Positions 3,794 to 6,029 of a stretch of 6,029 bases of DNA are shown in pieces. How positions within the stretch are numbered: position 1 is the stretch's first letter; every line of letters begins with the position of its first letter. The DNA is from an uncultured Clostridia bacterium (lineage in GTDB: Bacteria > Bacillota > Clostridia > Oscillospirales > CAG-272): the NCBI GenBank assembly GCA_946404295.1, contig CAMJDE010000122.1, positions 1 to 6,029 of the forward strand, given 5' to 3'. Under the pieces are notes generated by a model, which had not been told where the DNA came from, did no database searches, and worked only from the letters and a program-made list of their open reading frames with translations. The position numbers and the translations under genes are program-made.

Positions 3794-5047
3794 ATGATTT
3801 CACAAATGCTGCAACGCCTGAACGAGTTTGATCCCGAGATCGCCTCCGCCGTCGAAGCGGAGTTCAACCGCCAAAGAAACGGGATCGAGCTGATCGCGTC
3901 GGAGAACTTCGTCTCCGAGCCGGTCCTGCTCGCCGCCGGGACCATCCTGACGAACAAGTACGCCGAGGGTTATCCCGCCCACCGCTACTACGGCGGGTGC
4001 GAGAAGGTCGACGTCGTCGAGAACCTCGCGATCGAGCGGGCGAAAAAGCTCTTCGGCTGCGGCTTCGCGAACGTCCAGCCGCACAGCGGTTCGCAGGCGA
4101 ACACCGCCGTTTACGTCGCGCTGCTTCAGCACGGCGACACGGTGCTCGGAATGTCGCTTTCCGACGGGGGACACCTCACGCACGGAAGCCCGGTCAACCT
4201 CTCGGGCAAATACTACAACTTCGTCCCCTACGGGGTCGACGCGACGACGCACCGGATCGACTACGACAAGGTCGAGCAGCTCGCGAAAGAGAAGCAGCCG
4301 AAATTGATCGTGGCGGGCGCGTCGGCGTATCCGCGGGTCATCGATTTCGAGCGGCTCGCCGCGATCGCGCACGGCGTCGGGGCGTACCTGATGGTCGATA
4401 TGGCGCACATCGCGGGGCTGGTCGCCGCGGGGCTCCATCCCTCTCCCCTGCCCTACGCCGACGTCGTGACGACGACGACCCACAAGACCCTGCGCGGTCC
4501 GCGCGGCGGTCTGATCCTCACCAACAACGAAGAGATCGCGAAGAAGATCAACAAGGCGATCTTCCCGGGGATCCAGGGCGGTCCTCTGCTCCACATCATC
4601 GCGGCGAAAGCCGTCTGCTTCGGCGAGGCGCTGAAGCCCGCCTTCGTCACCTACCAGAAACAGATCGTCGCAAACGCCAAGACGCTTGCCGAACAGTTCC
4701 TTTCCGAGGGCTTTGAACTCGTGTCGGGCGGCACGGACAACCACCTGATGCTCCTCGATCTCCGTCCCTTCGGGATCACCGGGCGCGAACTCGAGGTCCG
4801 GCTCGACGAGGTGCACATCACGGTCAACAAGAACGCCATCCCGAACGATCCCGAGAAACCCACCGTCACCAGTGGCATCCGGGTCGGGACCCCCGCCGTC
4901 ACCTCGCGCGGCATGAAGGAAGCCGAAATGAAGAAGATCGGGCACCTGATCGCCCTGACCGCCGCCGACTTCGAGAAGAACGCCGACGACGTGCGCGAAG
5001 AGGTCGCGGATCTGTGCCGCCGCTTCCCGCTCTATGCCGACCTCTGA
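3794..5047 (+). CDS. glyA: Serine hydroxymethyltransferase
   Basis: 417 aa, the usual length for bacterial SHMT. The enzyme is PLP-dependent, cytoplasmic, and interconverts serine plus tetrahydrofolate with glycine plus 5,10-methylene-tetrahydrofolate, the main source of one-carbon units. Diagnostic residues are present: ELIASEN at 32-38; the YAEGYPAHRYYGG region at 56-68; PHSGSQAN at 96-103; VDMAHIAGLVA at 201-211 with the PLP-contacting D202 and H205; the Schiff-base lysine K231 in TTTTHKTLRGPRGG; and SGIRVGTPA at 360-368 with the substrate-carboxylate Arg363. The ATG at 3794 has GAGAGG 7 nt upstream and the protein starts as expected for GlyA; an in-frame extension to 3722 runs through the promoter and is rejected. 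It is first gene of the run and overlaps the next by 14 nt. Full length, with no missing key residue. Confidence 0.98.
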   Translation: MISQMLQRLNEFDPEIASAVEAEFNRQRNGIELIASENFVSEPVLLAAGTILTNKYAEGYPAHRYYGGCEKVDVVENLAIERAKKLFGCGFANVQPHSGSQANTAVYVALLQHGDTVLGMSLSDGGHLTHGSPVNLSGKYYNFVPYGVDATTHRIDYDKVEQLAKEKQPKLIVAGASAYPRVIDFERLAAIAHGVGAYLMVDMAHIAGLVAAGLHPSPLPYADVVTTTTHKTLRGPRGGLILTNNEEIAKKINKAIFPGIQGGPLLHIIAAKAVCFGEALKPAFVTYQKQIVANAKTLAEQFLSEGFELVSGGTDNHLMLLDLRPFGITGRELEVRLDEVHITVNKNAIPNDPEKPTVTSGIRVGTPAVTSRGMKEAEMKKIGHLIALTAADFEKNADDVREEVADLCRRFPLYADL

Positions 5048-5522
5048 CGCAGCCGCGCTGGTCGCGCTGCTCGCCGAACGGAACCTCACCCTCTCGACGG
5101 CGGAGTCCTGCACCGGGGGGATGATCGCCTCGGCGATCGTCGACGTCCCTGGCGCCAGCGCCGTCTTCCCCGGCGGAGCCGTCACCTACGCGGAGACGGT
5201 CAAGACCTCGCTTCTCGGTGTGCCGGAGGACGTCATCCGCGAGCGCGGAGTCGTCAGCCGTGACGTCGCCGCCTTGATGGCGGAGGGCGCGCGCCGCCGC
5301 TTCGATACCGCCGTCGCCGTCTCGACGACCGGGGTCGCGGGTCCCGGCGGGGGAACCCCCGAAGCGCCCGTCGGACGGGTCTTTATCGGGATCGCGACCG
5401 CGAGCAAAACCGTCGTTTTCCGCGAGGATATCCCGGGCGACCGAGAGGCGATCCGGCGCGGAGCGACCGAGCGAGCGATCCGCTATCTTTGCGCCTGCCT
5501 GACCGACATTACGAACGATTGA
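5034..5522 (+). CDS. pncC: CinA C-terminal-domain amidohydrolase (NMN deamidase, PncC type)
   Basis: 162 aa, the usual length of stand-alone CinA-C proteins. PncC deamidates nicotinamide mononucleotide to nicotinic acid mononucleotide, recycling NMN released by NAD-consuming reactions such as bacterial DNA ligase. Visible motifs: STAESCTGG at 21-29 with the family's serine nucleophile candidate S25; TYAETVKTSLLGV at 51-63 with conserved Y52 and K57; GVVS at 72-75; TGVAGPGGG at 99-107; PVG at 112-114. The N-terminal MoCF-like domain of full CinA is absent, and the upstream gene is glyA, so this is a genuine short form. The ATG at 5034 lies inside the end of glyA in another frame. No Shine-Dalgarno is visible, so translation probably depends on ribosomes ending glyA. 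The start is supported because the family N-terminus is normally about 20 residues before the ESCTGG motif. The family call is secure; the exact activity is inferred. Confidence 0.92.
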   Translation: MPTSDAAALVALLAERNLTLSTAESCTGGMIASAIVDVPGASAVFPGGAVTYAETVKTSLLGVPEDVIRERGVVSRDVAALMAEGARRRFDTAVAVSTTGVAGPGGGTPEAPVGRVFIGIATASKTVVFREDIPGDREAIRRGATERAIRYLCACLTDITND

Positions 5523-5526
5523 CACA

Positions 5527-5544
5527 CGGTTCCTCCCGGAACCG
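5527..5544 (+). other. Intercistronic hairpin between pncC and pfkA
   Basis: CGGTTCC (5527-5533) pairs with GGAACCG (5538-5544), seven perfect pairs around TCCC, sitting 4 nt after the pncC stop and 6 nt before the pfkA Shine-Dalgarno region. No T-tract follows, so it should not terminate transcription. It may mark an mRNA processing or stability boundary that sets pfkA expression apart from the upstream genes. Confidence 0.6.
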
Positions 5545-5564
5545 ACAAAGAAAGGAAGCCGAAT

Positions 5565-6029
5565 ATGAAAAAGTTCAGAAGAATCGGCGTATTGACCTCG
5601 GGCGGCGACGCCCCCGGCATGAACGCGGCCATCCGCGCCGTCACGCGCACCGCGATCGCCCACGGCGTCGAAGTGATGGGGATCTACCGCGGCTACAGCG
5701 GACTGATCGACGGAGATATCAAACAGCTCGGTATCCGCGACGTCTCGAACTGCATCAACCACGGCGGCACGATGCTCTATTCCGATCGCTGCCCCGAGTT
5801 CAAGACCGAGGCGGGTATGGCGAAAGCCGTCGAAACCTGTAAAAAACTCGAGATCGACGGGATCGTCGCCATCGGCGGCGACGGCACGTTCCGCGGGGCG
5901 ACCGACCTGACCAACCACGGGATCCCCTGCGTCGGGCTGCCCGGAACGATCGACAACGACATCACCTCGACCGATCTTTCGATCGGGTTCGATACCGCCA
6001 TGAACACCGTGATCGAGATGGTCGACCGC
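5565..6029 (+). CDS. pfkA: ATP-dependent 6-phosphofructokinase, N-terminal 155 residues
   Basis: Partial: the gene runs off the right edge in frame after 155 codons, about half of a normal 320-residue enzyme. It phosphorylates fructose-6-phosphate to fructose-1,6-bisphosphate, the committed step of glycolysis, in the cytoplasm as a tetramer. Seen: GVLTSGGDAPGMNAAIRAV at 8-26 (nucleotide-binding glycine loop); R75 in SDRCPEF, equivalent to E. coli Arg72; GGDGTFRGA at 104-112, where Gly107 (E. coli Gly104) marks ATP rather than pyrophosphate use; and PGTIDNDI at 126-133 with catalytic D130 (E. coli Asp127) and D132. The +3 offset to E. coli numbering is constant across these sites. The ATG at 5565 is preceded by AAAGGAAG with good spacing. 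It lies 42 nt after pncC on the same strand with no promoter seen between them, so is probably co-transcribed. The sequence style is clostridial. Confidence 0.97.
   Translation, partial: MKKFRRIGVLTSGGDAPGMNAAIRAVTRTAIAHGVEVMGIYRGYSGLIDGDIKQLGIRDVSNCINHGGTMLYSDRCPEFKTEAGMAKAVETCKKLEIDGIVAIGGDGTFRGATDLTNHGIPCVGLPGTIDNDITSTDLSIGFDTAMNTVIEMVDR

Noticed and set aside
3800..5185. 461-codon open frame on the minus strand, opposite glyA
   Set aside because: It mirrors glyA and the start of pncC. Composition is repetitive Arg/Asp/Val/Gly as expected from the complement of GC-rich codons, it has no domain, and glyA is certain.
4899..5918. 339-codon minus-strand open frame opposite pncC and pfkA
   Set aside because: It crosses three genuine plus-strand genes, has Arg/Gly/Asp-rich composition and shows no recognisable motif.

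Overview
The window comes from a GC-rich bacterial chromosome carrying a visibly AT-richer accessory patch. Hand counts of 60-base lines give 39/60 G+C at 4021-4080 (glyA), 27/60 at 1321-1380 (toxin-antitoxin module) and 22/60 at 121-180 (gene fragment). Purine-rich Shine-Dalgarno sites, near-consensus sigma-70/sigma-A promoters (two with an extended TGCTATAAT -10), a tRNA gene with encoded CCA and a clostridial-looking ATP-dependent phosphofructokinase suggest an uncultured Bacillota, probably Clostridia. That placement is an inference from protein style and is not proven.

Layout. Bases 1-1912 form the accessory patch, read on the minus strand. A two-gene AbiE-type toxin-antitoxin module (DUF6088/AbiEi-like antitoxin at 1259-1864, AbiEii nucleotidyltransferase toxin at 259-1254) has a near-perfect promoter. 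It is followed directly by the remains of an unidentified gene (2-258) that lacks its 5' end and seems to have lost one G from a G-run. Divergent from it, a promoter drives a GH130 glycoside phosphorylase-type gene (2047-3111) that ends at a strong intrinsic terminator (3122-3151). A consensus promoter then drives tRNA-Val(TAC) at 3290-3365.

Bases 3366-3721 hold no credible protein gene. They are packed with hairpins and contain two related copies of a unit about 80-90 bp long. Copy A includes the 3' end of the tRNA gene itself; copy B lies about 190 bp downstream. Part of the tRNA T-arm is also present as an 11-bp inverted copy beyond the hairpin that abuts the tRNA. I regard this as the least explained part of the window.

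Bases 3722-6029 hold a housekeeping run on the plus strand: glyA (3794-5047, serine hydroxymethyltransferase), a stand-alone CinA-C/PncC amidohydrolase (5034-5522) overlapping glyA by 14 nt, and the first 155 codons of pfkA (from 5565). They are probably co-transcribed from the promoter at 3722-3750. The products serve one-carbon/glycine metabolism, NMN (pyridine nucleotide) salvage and glycolysis, so the link is general central metabolism and not one pathway.

I did not find a clearly new protein system. The best candidates for something undescribed are the structured, repeated DNA attached to the tRNA gene and the unidentified fragment behind the AbiE module.
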